A DNA stretch of 64,000 nt from Lederbergia graminis (GTDB lineage: Bacteria; Bacillota; Bacilli; Bacillales; Bacillaceae_C), in contig NZ_JBHSMC010000014.1 of assembly GCF_042655485.1 (NCBI RefSeq), positions 390,819-454,818 on the forward strand, given 5' to 3'. Made by a program: the position numbers and the translations under genes. The notes beneath the pieces were generated by a model. That model did no database searches, had not been told where the DNA came from, and saw only the letters and a program-made list of their open reading frames with translations. Shown one piece after another: positions 32,802-40,682 of the stretch. How positions within the stretch are numbered: position 1 is the first letter of the stretch; every line of letters begins with the position of its first letter.

Positions 32802-32810
32802 ACAGTAGTA

Positions 32811-33071
32811 GGCTGTCTAAGAGCATTATTTGATTTTTAGTTATGATAAAATTTTAATTCTTTAGCACAATGTTGATTGTAGAGGAAGGCACGAGACTCC
32901 TGCGGGATGAAGGGTCAGGGTAAGACCCCGCAGGAGCGTTTAGCGACGAGGAGGCTTACCGAACCGCACGCGGAAAGCGAGTGCCTGTAGCGGAAATCAA
33001 CAGGTAGAGAAAGAGTTATATAGATTAACCTAATCATCACTTTTTCATTTTTAGGACATTTTGGACAGCCT
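32811..33071. repeat. Foldback repeat C inside the sugar ABC operon
   Basis: A 261-bp element with inverted ends AGGCTGTC ... GACAGCCT, inner ATGTTGATTGTAGAGG ... GCGGAAATCAAC, and the core GACTCCTGCGGG ... CGCGGAAAGCGAGTG; ACCCCGCAGGAGCG and GCGACGAGGAGGC form the centre. It separates the binding-protein gene from the first permease gene and could act as a processing site or attenuator. Confidence 0.85.
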
Positions 33072-33117
33072 TTCCATTAACAGTTGGACTATTACGACCT
33101 TGTAAGGAGGGAAAGTA

Positions 33118-34038
33118 ATGGGAATACAGGCGAATGCAACTACCGATAATCAATTACCCAAAAAACGAAAAAAAATAACTGGAAAACAAATTGCTCCATG
33201 GTTGTTTCTTGCTCCGGCATTAACGATTGTCATCACTTTTGTCGCATTACCTGCATTAGGGGGATTAGGTTTAAGCTTTTTTAAATACGATGCAATTAAC
33301 CCTCCTGAATTTATTGGGATGGAAAACTTCGCGTACTTAGTTGAGGATGAACTATTTAGGAAATCGATTTTTGTCACTATCTATTATGTATTTGGATCAT
33401 TAATACCTGCAGTAGCAATATCTCTTGCAGTTGCTCTCATTTTAAATAAGAAATGGTTCCCACTTAGAAATGTTGTACGAGCTACGTATTTTCTACCAAC
33501 GATAGTGTCAATGGTAGCAGTAGCTTTTGTATGGATGTGGTTATTTAACCCGCAGTTTGGACCAGTTAATGATTGGTTATCCAGTATCGGTATTGCTAAG
33601 CAACAATTTTTCGGAGATCCAAAGCTTGCAATGCCAATGTTGATTGTAATTGGAGTTTGGAAAGTAATTGGATTTAATATGGTCATTTATTTAGCTGGTT
33701 TACAAGGCATTGATAAAACATACTATGAGGCTGCAGAAATTGATGGTGCAAATTCTTTTCAACGTTTTCGCTATATTACATGGCCGTTATTAATTCCTAC
33801 TACATTTTTTGTTTGTACGATGGGAGTCATTAGTGGATTCCAAATTTTTGACCAGATTTTTATTATTACTGGTGGAGGACCGGCTCAATCGACATATGCA
33901 ATCGTATTTTATATTTACCAAAAGGCATTTAAAGAATGGGTGTTTGGATATGCTTCCTCTTTATCCATGATTTTGTTCTTTATCATCTTAGCTATTACTC
34001 TCGTACAATATCGATTTATGGGAAGAGTACATTACTAA
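33118..34038 (+). CDS. Sugar ABC transporter permease (MalF-type)
   Basis: A 306-residue permease with six membrane segments; the EAA loop reads YYEAAEIDGANSFQRFRYIT (about residues 202-221). ATG 33118 follows AAGGAGGG. It pairs with the second permease 26 bp downstream. No ATPase is encoded here; such importers in Bacilli share a common MsmX-type ATPase encoded elsewhere. Confidence 0.93.
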   Translation: MGIQANATTDNQLPKKRKKITGKQIAPWLFLAPALTIVITFVALPALGGLGLSFFKYDAINPPEFIGMENFAYLVEDELFRKSIFVTIYYVFGSLIPAVAISLAVALILNKKWFPLRNVVRATYFLPTIVSMVAVAFVWMWLFNPQFGPVNDWLSSIGIAKQQFFGDPKLAMPMLIVIGVWKVIGFNMVIYLAGLQGIDKTYYEAAEIDGANSFQRFRYITWPLLIPTTFFVCTMGVISGFQIFDQIFIITGGGPAQSTYAIVFYIYQKAFKEWVFGYASSLSMILFFIILAITLVQYRFMGRVHY

Positions 34039-34064
34039 AATGAGTAAGAATGGAGGGAAGCACA

Positions 34065-34925
34065 TTGGTAGATGCTCAAAAAACTAGTAGTAAAAGATTT
34101 ACGATTAGGTTGTTATTCCGCGTTGCCATTGTCATTGTTGTCCTGATTGGTGCTTTTACGATGCTCGTACCGTTCTTATGGATGATTTTGACGTCATTAA
34201 AGACAGATCAAAATGTGTTTACTATTCCAGTCACATGGTTGCCAGAAGAATTTCAATGGGGAAACTATTTAAAAGCATGGGAGATTGCTGATTTTAGTCG
34301 CTATATATTCAATAGCCTCTTTGTAACAACTATTATCATGATATTTAGCTTATTGTTTAATAGTATGGCGGGCTATGCTTTTGCAAAGTATCGCTTTAGA
34401 GCAAGGGAACCTCTCTTTCTATTATTGCTATCGACGATGATGATCCCAGGACAAGTAACGATGATTCCTGTGTATTTAATATTGGAACAGTTAGGTTTCT
34501 TAGATTCCTATTTTGGACTTATTGTACCAGGATTAGCTACTGCATTTGGAATTTTCATTATGCGTCAGTTTATGCTAAGTATTCCCGATGATTTTATTGA
34601 TGCTGCAAGAATTGATGGAGCAAGTGAAGCACGGATATTCTTCCAAATTATTTTACCAATTAGTAAACCAGCAATATCAGCACTAGGGATATTTACATTT
34701 GTAGGTGCATGGAATGATTTTCTCTTCCCACTACTCGTAATAAGTAGTGACTCTATGAAAACATTGCCATTAGCAATAGCCTCGTTAGCAGCAGGACAAT
34801 ATGTACAAAGTTGGCCGTTATTAATGGCAGCAGCAACGTTTATCACATTACCGGTCATCATCGTTTTTTTCATCGGCCAACGTTATTTCATTGAAGGAAT
34901 TGCGATGACAGGAATTAAAGGATAA
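34065..34925 (+). CDS. Sugar ABC transporter permease (MalG-type)
   Basis: A 286-residue permease, six membrane segments, EAA loop FIDAARIDGASEARIFFQII (about residues 176-195). TTG at 34065 is the likely start (GGAGGG 8 bp before); an in-frame ATG at 34050 overlaps the binding site. It completes the membrane channel with the MalF-type protein. A hairpin at 34935-34966 follows, so the GH172 gene may have its own promoter. Confidence 0.93.
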   Translation: MVDAQKTSSKRFTIRLLFRVAIVIVVLIGAFTMLVPFLWMILTSLKTDQNVFTIPVTWLPEEFQWGNYLKAWEIADFSRYIFNSLFVTTIIMIFSLLFNSMAGYAFAKYRFRAREPLFLLLLSTMMIPGQVTMIPVYLILEQLGFLDSYFGLIVPGLATAFGIFIMRQFMLSIPDDFIDAARIDGASEARIFFQIILPISKPAISALGIFTFVGAWNDFLFPLLVISSDSMKTLPLAIASLAAGQYVQSWPLLMAAATFITLPVIIVFFIGQRYFIEGIAMTGIKG

Positions 34926-34934
34926 GGTGTCGAC

Positions 34935-34974
34935 AATATTCGGGCGGTCTTTGAACTGTCCGAATATATTTTCT
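34935..34974 (+). terminator. Hairpin after the ABC permease gene
   Basis: AATATTCGGGC pairs with GTCCGAATAT around a loop, followed by ATTTTCTATTT. Confidence 0.6.
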
Positions 34975-35014
34975 ATTTATCTATTGATTTATTGTCGAAT
35001 ATAGGATAGCATAA

Positions 35015-35029
35015 ATGTAAACGATTACT
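35015..35029. promoter_or_regulatory. cre-type operator before the GH172 gene
   Basis: ATGTAAACGATTACT matches the Bacillus catabolite-responsive consensus WTGNAANCGNWNNCW at every fixed position. It is only 21 bp before the GH172 start, where CcpA or a LacI-type repressor could block transcription. Confidence 0.72.
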
Positions 35030-35050
35030 TCGTAGAAGAGGTGGATGAGC

Positions 35051-36184
35051 ATGGGACCATTAAGCAATATTTTTGAACTTAAAGACGGTATTAAAACGAA
35101 ACGTATCTCTAGTTACGATCGCACTGGAGGAAATGATGACAAGATTGTTATAAAAGCAGGGGAAACTGCTGAGATTGCCAATATTAGTGGTGCAGGAATT
35201 ATTAAGCATATTTGGATTACGATTTCGACACCGGATAACTTTATTCGCCGTAATGCAATCATTAGAATGTATTGGGATGGCGAGGAAAATCCAAGTGTTG
35301 AATCTCCACTTGGCGATTTCTTTGGACAAGGATGGGGAGAGGAATATAATTTTGCTTCACTTCCATTAGCAGCAGCTCCTGCAGCAGGGAAAGCATTAAA
35401 CTCTTATTTCCCAATGCCATTCGGTGACGGTGCTAGAATTACAATAGAAAACCAATCAGAACATAATATTGATAGTTTCTATTATTATGTAGATTACGAG
35501 GAGCATCCATCAATTCCAGATACTGCTGGTCGTTTCCATGCTTGGTGGAATCGTGAGTTAACAGAGGTACATCCTGAAGATGGAGAAGCGGAATGGGGAC
35601 TTGTTGGAGAAGTTGGCAAAAATAAATCTGACAAAGATAACTATTTATTTGCGGACATTGAAGGAAAAGGACACTTTGTCGGTGTAAACTATTATGTCGA
35701 TAGCCCAGGACCAATGTGGTATGGAGAAGGCGATGACATGTTTTTAGTTGATGGCGAAGATTGGCCAGGATCGTTACATGGAACTGGTACAGAAGACTTC
35801 TTCAACAGTTCTTGGTGCCCAAATGAAGAGTATATTCACCCGTATTTCGGATATGCAAAGGTACCTGATAAATTAGGATGGATGGGCAGAACACACTGTT
35901 ATAGATTCTTATTGGAAGACCCAATCTATTTTGATAAGTCATTACGTGCAAGTATCGAACATGGTCATAACAATAACTTAACACTTGATATTAGTACGGT
36001 TTCTTACTGGTATCAAACAGAACCACATAAGCCATTCCCAGAACTTCCAGGTAAAGACCAACGCCAAAACATGCCTGAAATCAACTTCATGGACGTGCAC
36101 AGATGGCGTCACGAATGGAGAAAAGCCATGGGCAACGGCAAAAAACTATGGGGCAACGAAATAAAAGAAAAAAAAGATAAGTAA
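35051..36184 (+). CDS. GH172 (DUF2961) family protein
   Basis: A 377-residue cytoplasmic protein (no signal) with the DUF2961 hallmarks: GGNDDKIVIKAGETAEIANI near residues 26-45, IRMYWDGEENPSVESPLGDF near 75-94, and LHGTGTEDFFNSSWC near 242-256. DUF2961 is now GH172, whose known members act on difructose dianhydride or alpha-D-arabinofuranosides, with glutamates as catalytic residues. The ABC importer upstream probably delivers its substrate (inference). The ATG at 35051 is 7 bp from GAGGTGG; ATG 35045 is too close to it. Confidence 0.88.
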   Translation: MGPLSNIFELKDGIKTKRISSYDRTGGNDDKIVIKAGETAEIANISGAGIIKHIWITISTPDNFIRRNAIIRMYWDGEENPSVESPLGDFFGQGWGEEYNFASLPLAAAPAAGKALNSYFPMPFGDGARITIENQSEHNIDSFYYYVDYEEHPSIPDTAGRFHAWWNRELTEVHPEDGEAEWGLVGEVGKNKSDKDNYLFADIEGKGHFVGVNYYVDSPGPMWYGEGDDMFLVDGEDWPGSLHGTGTEDFFNSSWCPNEEYIHPYFGYAKVPDKLGWMGRTHCYRFLLEDPIYFDKSLRASIEHGHNNNLTLDISTVSYWYQTEPHKPFPELPGKDQRQNMPEINFMDVHRWRHEWRKAMGNGKKLWGNEIKEKKDK

Positions 36185-36191
36185 TAATTTT

Positions 36192-36238
36192 TAAGGGCTA
36201 TCGAAAAGTCATAATAGACTTATCGGTTGCCCTTTTTA
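36192..36238 (+). terminator. Terminator after GH172 gene
   Basis: AGGGCTATCGAAAAGTC pairs with GACTTATCGGTTGCCCT (with mismatches), followed by TTTTTAC. Confidence 0.75.
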
Positions 36239-36243
36239 CTTTG

Positions 36244-36320
36244 ACTTTTGATTTCCGCTTCAGGCGCTCGCTTTCCGCGGGCAAAGAAATGCGTGATGCG
36301 CCTGCCTATCGGCGACAAGC
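36244..36320. repeat. Truncated foldback repeat F
   Basis: GATTTCCGCTTCAGGCGCTC GCTTTCCGCGGGC is the conserved left arm of the foldback family; the matching right arm (GACTCCTGCGGG / AATCAAC) is missing, so this is a remnant or a diverged end. The rest of the gap up to 36411 shows no gene. Confidence 0.65.
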
Positions 36321-36411
36321 AAATGTTCTGAACAACTACTCTTAAAAAAGACGAATGTCCTACCAGTCGCTGTGATAAGATAATAGTAAACTAGATTGAA
36401 AGGTTACGTGT

Positions 36412-37251
36412 ATGAAACGAAAAATTACTATTTTTATTGTTCTTGTCGGCCTTGTTTGGGCATTCCTTCATATAAATAATAACTGGTTACAAACAACTGA
36501 ATATACAATCGAATCGGAGCGGATCCCATCGTCCTTTGATGGGATGAAAATCGTTCAATTATCAGATCTCCATGATGCTACATTCGGTGATAAACAAATA
36601 AAACTCGTAGATAAAGTAAAAAACTTAAATCCAGATTTTATATTTATTACTGGAGATTTAATAGATAGCAATCGGTACAAACTTCAGAACAGTCTTGATC
36701 TTGTAGAGCAATTAACTGACTTTGCAGAAGTATTTTATGTAACAGGGAATCATGAGGTTGCGGTTAATGAAGTGGATGAAATTACAGAGGCACTCGAATC
36801 TCTCGGAGTATTTGTATTGAAAAATGAAGCTGTTACAATTGAACAAAATGGGGAAATACTTTTAATAGCAGGAATAGAGGATCCGCTAATGAAGGTTACG
36901 GATGAAACAGAAGTTGCTGTAGCTAATTCCATTGATATCGCAATGGAAGGTATGCCAAAAAATGCATTCACACTTCTTTTGTCTCATCGACCGGAAGTAT
37001 TTGATGTATATGTAGAAAAAGAAATGGATGTCACATTTTCGGGACATGCACATGGTGGACAAGTGCGAATCCCGGGATTGGGTGGTGTCATCGCTCCAGG
37101 TCAAGGATGGTTTCCAACTTATACATCAGGTAAGCATGAGCAAGGGAATACAACAATGTTTGTAAGTAGAGGACTCGGTAATAGTATTATTCCATTTAGA
37201 ATTTTAAATCGACCAGAAATAATTGCTGTCACGTTAAAAAGTATGAAATAA
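36412..37251 (+). CDS. Metallophosphoesterase (YkuE-like)
   Basis: A 279-residue protein with an N-terminal hydrophobic anchor (TIFIVLVGLVWAFLHI) and a calcineurin-type phosphoesterase domain. Metal ligands appear in VQLSDLHD (residues about 46-53), FITGDLIDS (about 82), VTGNHEV (about 112), LLSHRPEV (about 190) and FSGHAHGGQ (about 210). Related YkuE is an exported or membrane-attached enzyme; the substrate is unclear. ATG 36412 follows AAAGGT. Confidence 0.9.
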   Translation: MKRKITIFIVLVGLVWAFLHINNNWLQTTEYTIESERIPSSFDGMKIVQLSDLHDATFGDKQIKLVDKVKNLNPDFIFITGDLIDSNRYKLQNSLDLVEQLTDFAEVFYVTGNHEVAVNEVDEITEALESLGVFVLKNEAVTIEQNGEILLIAGIEDPLMKVTDETEVAVANSIDIAMEGMPKNAFTLLLSHRPEVFDVYVEKEMDVTFSGHAHGGQVRIPGLGGVIAPGQGWFPTYTSGKHEQGNTTMFVSRGLGNSIIPFRILNRPEIIAVTLKSMK

Positions 37252-37281
37252 GAAAAAGTATATAGGCGGTGAATGGTCCCA

Positions 37282-37947
37282 ATGTGTGGAAGGTATAGTT
37301 TGTTTGCAAACAAAGAGGATATAGCAGAAAGATTTGGGTTTGATTTATTAGAAGATTTCGAGTGGGAAGAACGGTATAATGTCGCTCCTAGCCAAGAAGT
37401 TATGGCTATTGTAGGATCTGATAAGGGGAATCGAGTTGGTACATTAAGATGGGGACTTGTTCCATCTTGGGCAGCTGATCCGAAAATAGGGTATAAAATG
37501 ATTAATGCAAGAATGGAAACGGTGGATCAAAAGCCGAGCTTTAAACGACTATTATCTAGGAGACGTTGTATTATACCGGCAGATGGATTTTATGAATGGA
37601 AACGAAATGGCAAAGAGAAGCAGCCTTATCGTTTTCAATTAAAATCAAAAGAGGTATTTGGCTTTGCTGGTCTGTGGGATCGTTGGCAGCAGGGTGACCA
37701 AACAATTCAATCATGCACCATTATCACTACGGAAGCGAACGATGTAGTAAAAGATATTCATGATCGAATGCCGGTAATTCTTACCCAAGAATCGGAACAA
37801 ATATGGTTGGATCGCTCCATTGAAGACTCGGAGTTATTGAAAACTCAGCTCGTTTCTTATCCTGCAGATGAAATGGAGTTATATCCAATTTCATCGCTCG
37901 TAAATAGTCCTAAAAATGATAGAAGAGAAATAATCAATTCTATATAA
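37282..37947 (+). CDS. SRAP/YedK-HMCES family abasic-site processing protein
   Basis: A 221-residue SRAP peptidase: MCGRYSLF at the N-terminus with the essential Cys2, NVAPSQEVMAIV near residue 33, LRWGLVPSWA near 56, NARMETVDQKPSF near 73 and PADGFYEWKR near 97, and a histidine in IHDRMPVIL near 160. Family members shield abasic sites in single-stranded DNA by a thiazolidine crosslink to Cys2. ATG at 37282 is required so that the cysteine is residue 2; an in-frame ATG at 37273 would bury it. Confidence 0.94.
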   Translation: MCGRYSLFANKEDIAERFGFDLLEDFEWEERYNVAPSQEVMAIVGSDKGNRVGTLRWGLVPSWAADPKIGYKMINARMETVDQKPSFKRLLSRRRCIIPADGFYEWKRNGKEKQPYRFQLKSKEVFGFAGLWDRWQQGDQTIQSCTIITTEANDVVKDIHDRMPVILTQESEQIWLDRSIEDSELLKTQLVSYPADEMELYPISSLVNSPKNDRREIINSI

Positions 37948-38123
37948 ACTCTAAATTTCGAGGGAATAATTGCTTGTCATACAATTATTTTTTAAATGGA
38001 ATATTTACTCGAAATTTATGTGTGGATGCTGACAAAACCTCCTGTAAATCAACAGTATTAGAGCAAGGGAAAGTAGTTGTTCTTGTTGAATTGTATTAGT
38101 AATAAGCAAAGGGAGGGTTTCTG

Positions 38124-38639
38124 TTGAGTCAGCAAATTTATTCTTCCGAGGCGGCCAAGGAATTAGGATTAGGGACAAGCTCATTGAGAAAGTATGCAGT
38201 TGAACTAGAGGCAAAAGGGCATCATTTTGCAAGAGGAACGAACAATGGGCGTATTTTTGAGCAATCCGATTTAACGCTTATTTCGTTAATGATGGAAAAG
38301 ATAACAACGATGGGCCTGACGATTGAACAGGCAGCGGAAAAAGTACTGTGGGAAAATGGTAATGCGGATGAGAAAATGACTCATCAAGATAATGATGAGA
38401 GTATTGACACGCCAGCAAACAATGAATTAACACAATTTATTGAGCAGATGAGAGAATTAGAGAAACAACAAGCTGCATTAACAGAAATGAATAAAGCGTT
38501 AGTAAGACAGGTCGAAAATTTAACGGAAAAGATTGAGGAACGTGAAAGAGATCAGCAGCTTTTTAATATGATTGAATCATCAAGGGAAAAAAAGAAAAAG
38601 CGAAAAGGCATTGCGTTGCTAGGTCTAATAGGCAGATAA
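38124..38639 (+). CDS. MerR-like DNA-binding protein with coiled coil (RacA-like layout)
   Basis: A 171-residue protein: N-terminal MerR-type helix-turn-helix IYSSEAAKELGLGTSSLRKY (residues 5-24), then FARGTNNGRIFEQSDL, a linker with acidic residues, a coiled coil (about 95-150: MRELEKQQAALTEMNKALVR) and a very basic end REKKKKRKG with a short hydrophobic tail. The layout is that of RacA-like or plasmid-type DUF3967 proteins; I do not claim racA function. TTG at 38124 follows GGGAGGG. It is transcribed alone. Confidence 0.78.
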   Translation: MSQQIYSSEAAKELGLGTSSLRKYAVELEAKGHHFARGTNNGRIFEQSDLTLISLMMEKITTMGLTIEQAAEKVLWENGNADEKMTHQDNDESIDTPANNELTQFIEQMRELEKQQAALTEMNKALVRQVENLTEKIEERERDQQLFNMIESSREKKKKRKGIALLGLIGR

Positions 38640-38710
38640 ATTTGGGACTAAATATATAAAGAATATTGCTACAGGCTTTCCAAAAATGGGTGGCCTTTTT
38701 TGTTGTATAT

Positions 38711-38751
38711 ACTTTCTATCTGTTATATAATTAGTATAACAGATAGAAAGT
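38711..38751. promoter_or_regulatory. 17-bp-arm palindromic operator of the GntR gene
   Basis: ACTTTCTATCTGTTATA (38711-38727) and its exact reverse complement (38735-38751) flank a 7-base centre. It lies directly before the GGAGGTGG of the GntR regulator, overlapping the expected promoter, so it is most likely its autoregulatory operator. Confidence 0.85.
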
Positions 38752-38770
38752 GATGGAGGTGGTGAAGAAT

Positions 38771-39151
38771 ATGCTTTTAAAACTTAATTTAGAATCGGAA
38801 ACTCCTATATATTTACAGCTACGGAATTCCATCATTGAAGGGATTGCATCTGGGCAATTAAAGGAAGGGGAAGCTTTGCCTTCGGTACGAATGATGGCAT
38901 CTGACCTAGGAGTCAATATGCACACGGTTAATAAAGCGTATCAATTGCTTAAACAAGCAGGTTTTATTCTAATTCACAGACAAAAAGGGGTAGTGGTTAA
39001 TCCAGATGGGATGCCTGGATTAGATGATGAATATAAGGAATCTTTAAATTCAGGTCTTCGTCCATTTATTAGTGAAGCTATATGCCGTGGAATGGGAGAA
39101 AGTGAGTTCTTAAAGATGTGCCAAACAATATTTAAAGATATAAAACAATAA
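38771..39151 (+). CDS. GntR family regulator (YtrA subfamily)
   Basis: A 126-residue protein: a winged helix ETPIYLQLRNSIIEGIASGQ, then ALPSVRMMASDLGVNMHTVN (residues 9-60), and a short C-terminal dimerisation helix pair, as in YtrA. It lacks a large ligand domain. ATG at 38771 follows GGAGGTGGTGA. Co-transcribed with the membrane protein gene 12 bp downstream, which it probably controls along with itself through the operator at 38711-38751. Confidence 0.9.
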   Translation: MLLKLNLESETPIYLQLRNSIIEGIASGQLKEGEALPSVRMMASDLGVNMHTVNKAYQLLKQAGFILIHRQKGVVVNPDGMPGLDDEYKESLNSGLRPFISEAICRGMGESEFLKMCQTIFKDIKQ

Positions 39152-39163
39152 TGGAGGGATACT

Positions 39164-40264
39164 ATGACAGCTTTGGTGATATTAATTTTATATATTCCAA
39201 TCATCGTTATTACCGCTATTACACCATATATCACTCGGAAAACAGAAAGCTTCGGAGTGACAATACCAGAAGCGGTTTATAATAATGAAGAAGTAAAACA
39301 GTTTCGTAAAAGCTATGTGAAAAAGACAGGGATTGTCGGCTTTACATTATTAAGTGTTAGTCTAATTGGTGGCATAATTAATGATGCAACTTCCGCTATG
39401 ACTATCTTTCTACTAGCAATCATCTTATATTTGTTAACTTCTTTTCTTATTTATCTTGAATTTCATAAAAAAATGAAAAAGTTAAAAGAAAACAGTAGCT
39501 GGGGAAAAGGAAAAAATGACACTGTCATTATAGATACTAACTTCAGGAAAGAGAAATTAACCTTATCAAATGCATGGTTTATATTTGCTTTGTTAATTAC
39601 AGTTGCAACATTTGCGATAACCGTAATATTTTATGACAAAATTCCAAACGAATTTCCAATGCAATATGATTTCGAAGGCAATGTAACGAATATCGTAGAA
39701 AAATCGTATGCTTCCGTATTTGGTTTACCTTTAACTCAATTATTTATGTTAGTCATGTTTATCTTTCTAAATTCGATGATTGGACGGAGCCGCCAACAGA
39801 TCGATGCAGCTAATCCAGAAAAGTCCATTCAACAAAATATCATTTTTAGAAGAAGATGGTCTGCGTTCATGGTATTTTCAGGCACAGCTTTAGTCCTGTT
39901 GTTCGCACTAATTCAATTATCTCTTATTCTTTCTATGGACTATAAAATCATTGCTATTAGCTCACTTGTAGTTTCAGCCGTAATTGTCATCGCAGCTATT
40001 ATCATATCGATTGTAACTGGTCAAGGCGGAAGCAGAGTGAAAACTGTCACAGGAAAAGACGGTGAAATCATTAATCGTGATGAGGATAAATATTGGAAGT
40101 TAGGTATCTTCTATATGAATGCTTCGGATCCCTCTGTTTGGGTAGAAAAACGATTTGGTAGTGGATGGACCATCAATTTTGCACGGCCCATAGCGTGGGT
40201 ATTTATCGTTATTGTGATACTCATCCCTATTTTAATTAGTATTTTCACTACAATGGGTTCATAA
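39164..40264 (+). CDS. DUF1648/DUF5808 membrane protein
   Basis: A 366-residue protein with about 8 membrane segments; the DUF1648-like centre reads VIFYDKIPNEFPMQYDFEGN (about residues 154-173), and the C-terminal DUF5808-type region ISNRDEDKYWKLG-like (INRDEDKYWKLGIFYMNASD near 303). Similar proteins are often coupled with YtrA-type GntR regulators and may act in cell-envelope stress. ATG 39164 follows GGAGGG. A hairpin terminator follows. Confidence 0.85.
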   Translation: MTALVILILYIPIIVITAITPYITRKTESFGVTIPEAVYNNEEVKQFRKSYVKKTGIVGFTLLSVSLIGGIINDATSAMTIFLLAIILYLLTSFLIYLEFHKKMKKLKENSSWGKGKNDTVIIDTNFRKEKLTLSNAWFIFALLITVATFAITVIFYDKIPNEFPMQYDFEGNVTNIVEKSYASVFGLPLTQLFMLVMFIFLNSMIGRSRQQIDAANPEKSIQQNIIFRRRWSAFMVFSGTALVLLFALIQLSLILSMDYKIIAISSLVVSAVIVIAAIIISIVTGQGGSRVKTVTGKDGEIINRDEDKYWKLGIFYMNASDPSVWVEKRFGSGWTINFARPIAWVFIVIVILIPILISIFTTMGS

Positions 40265-40265
40265 A

Positions 40266-40306
40266 TCAACCTAATTCTAGCAATTTTTTGCTAGAATTAG
40301 GTTATT
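40266..40306 (+). terminator. Terminator of the GntR operon
   Basis: AACCTAATTCTAGCAA pairs with TTGCTAGAATTAGGTT around TTTT, then a T-rich tail. Confidence 0.88.
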
Positions 40307-40437
40307 CTTAAATTTTTTGGGTAAAGTAAAAACAAAATAGTTGACAAAAAGATTACGCTTTACAAAAAGGATATACATCAAGATTCTTTTCATGTAAAAT
40401 ATGATTAAGATGTCAAATCTTAAAGAGGTGGTCTTTC

Positions 40438-40575
40438 TTGCAAAGAGATCATGAACAGCTACAAAGAGTGATAAGTAGTCTTACAGAGATTGGTGTTAAG
40501 ATTTCTAAAACGAAATCTCGACTTGAAATTAATAAATTACTTGAAGATGTCAAGTCTATCCAAAAATACTCTTAA
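40438..40575 (+). CDS. Small hypothetical protein (45 aa)
   Basis: A TTG at 40438 opens a 46-codon frame 9 bp after AAAGAGGTGG. The protein begins QRDHEQLQRVISSLTEIG and continues as amphipathic helices (LEINKLLEDVKSIQKYS). No family is recognised. It lies alone between two terminators (40266-40306 and 40580-40627), so it is likely a small independent gene. Confidence 0.55.
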   Translation: MQRDHEQLQRVISSLTEIGVKISKTKSRLEINKLLEDVKSIQKYS

Positions 40576-40579
40576 AGGC

Positions 40580-40627
40580 GAACAAGCTAGGTATGTACAG
40601 GAATACATACCTAGCTTGTTTTTTTGT
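40580..40627 (+). terminator. Terminator after the small gene
   Basis: AACAAGCTAGGTATGTA pairs with TACATACCTAGCTTGTT, followed by TTTTTG. Confidence 0.9.
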
Positions 40628-40682
40628 CTAACTAGGCTTTCGCTATTTCTCGGGAAATAGTGTGGAAAATTGCCTTTTTATT

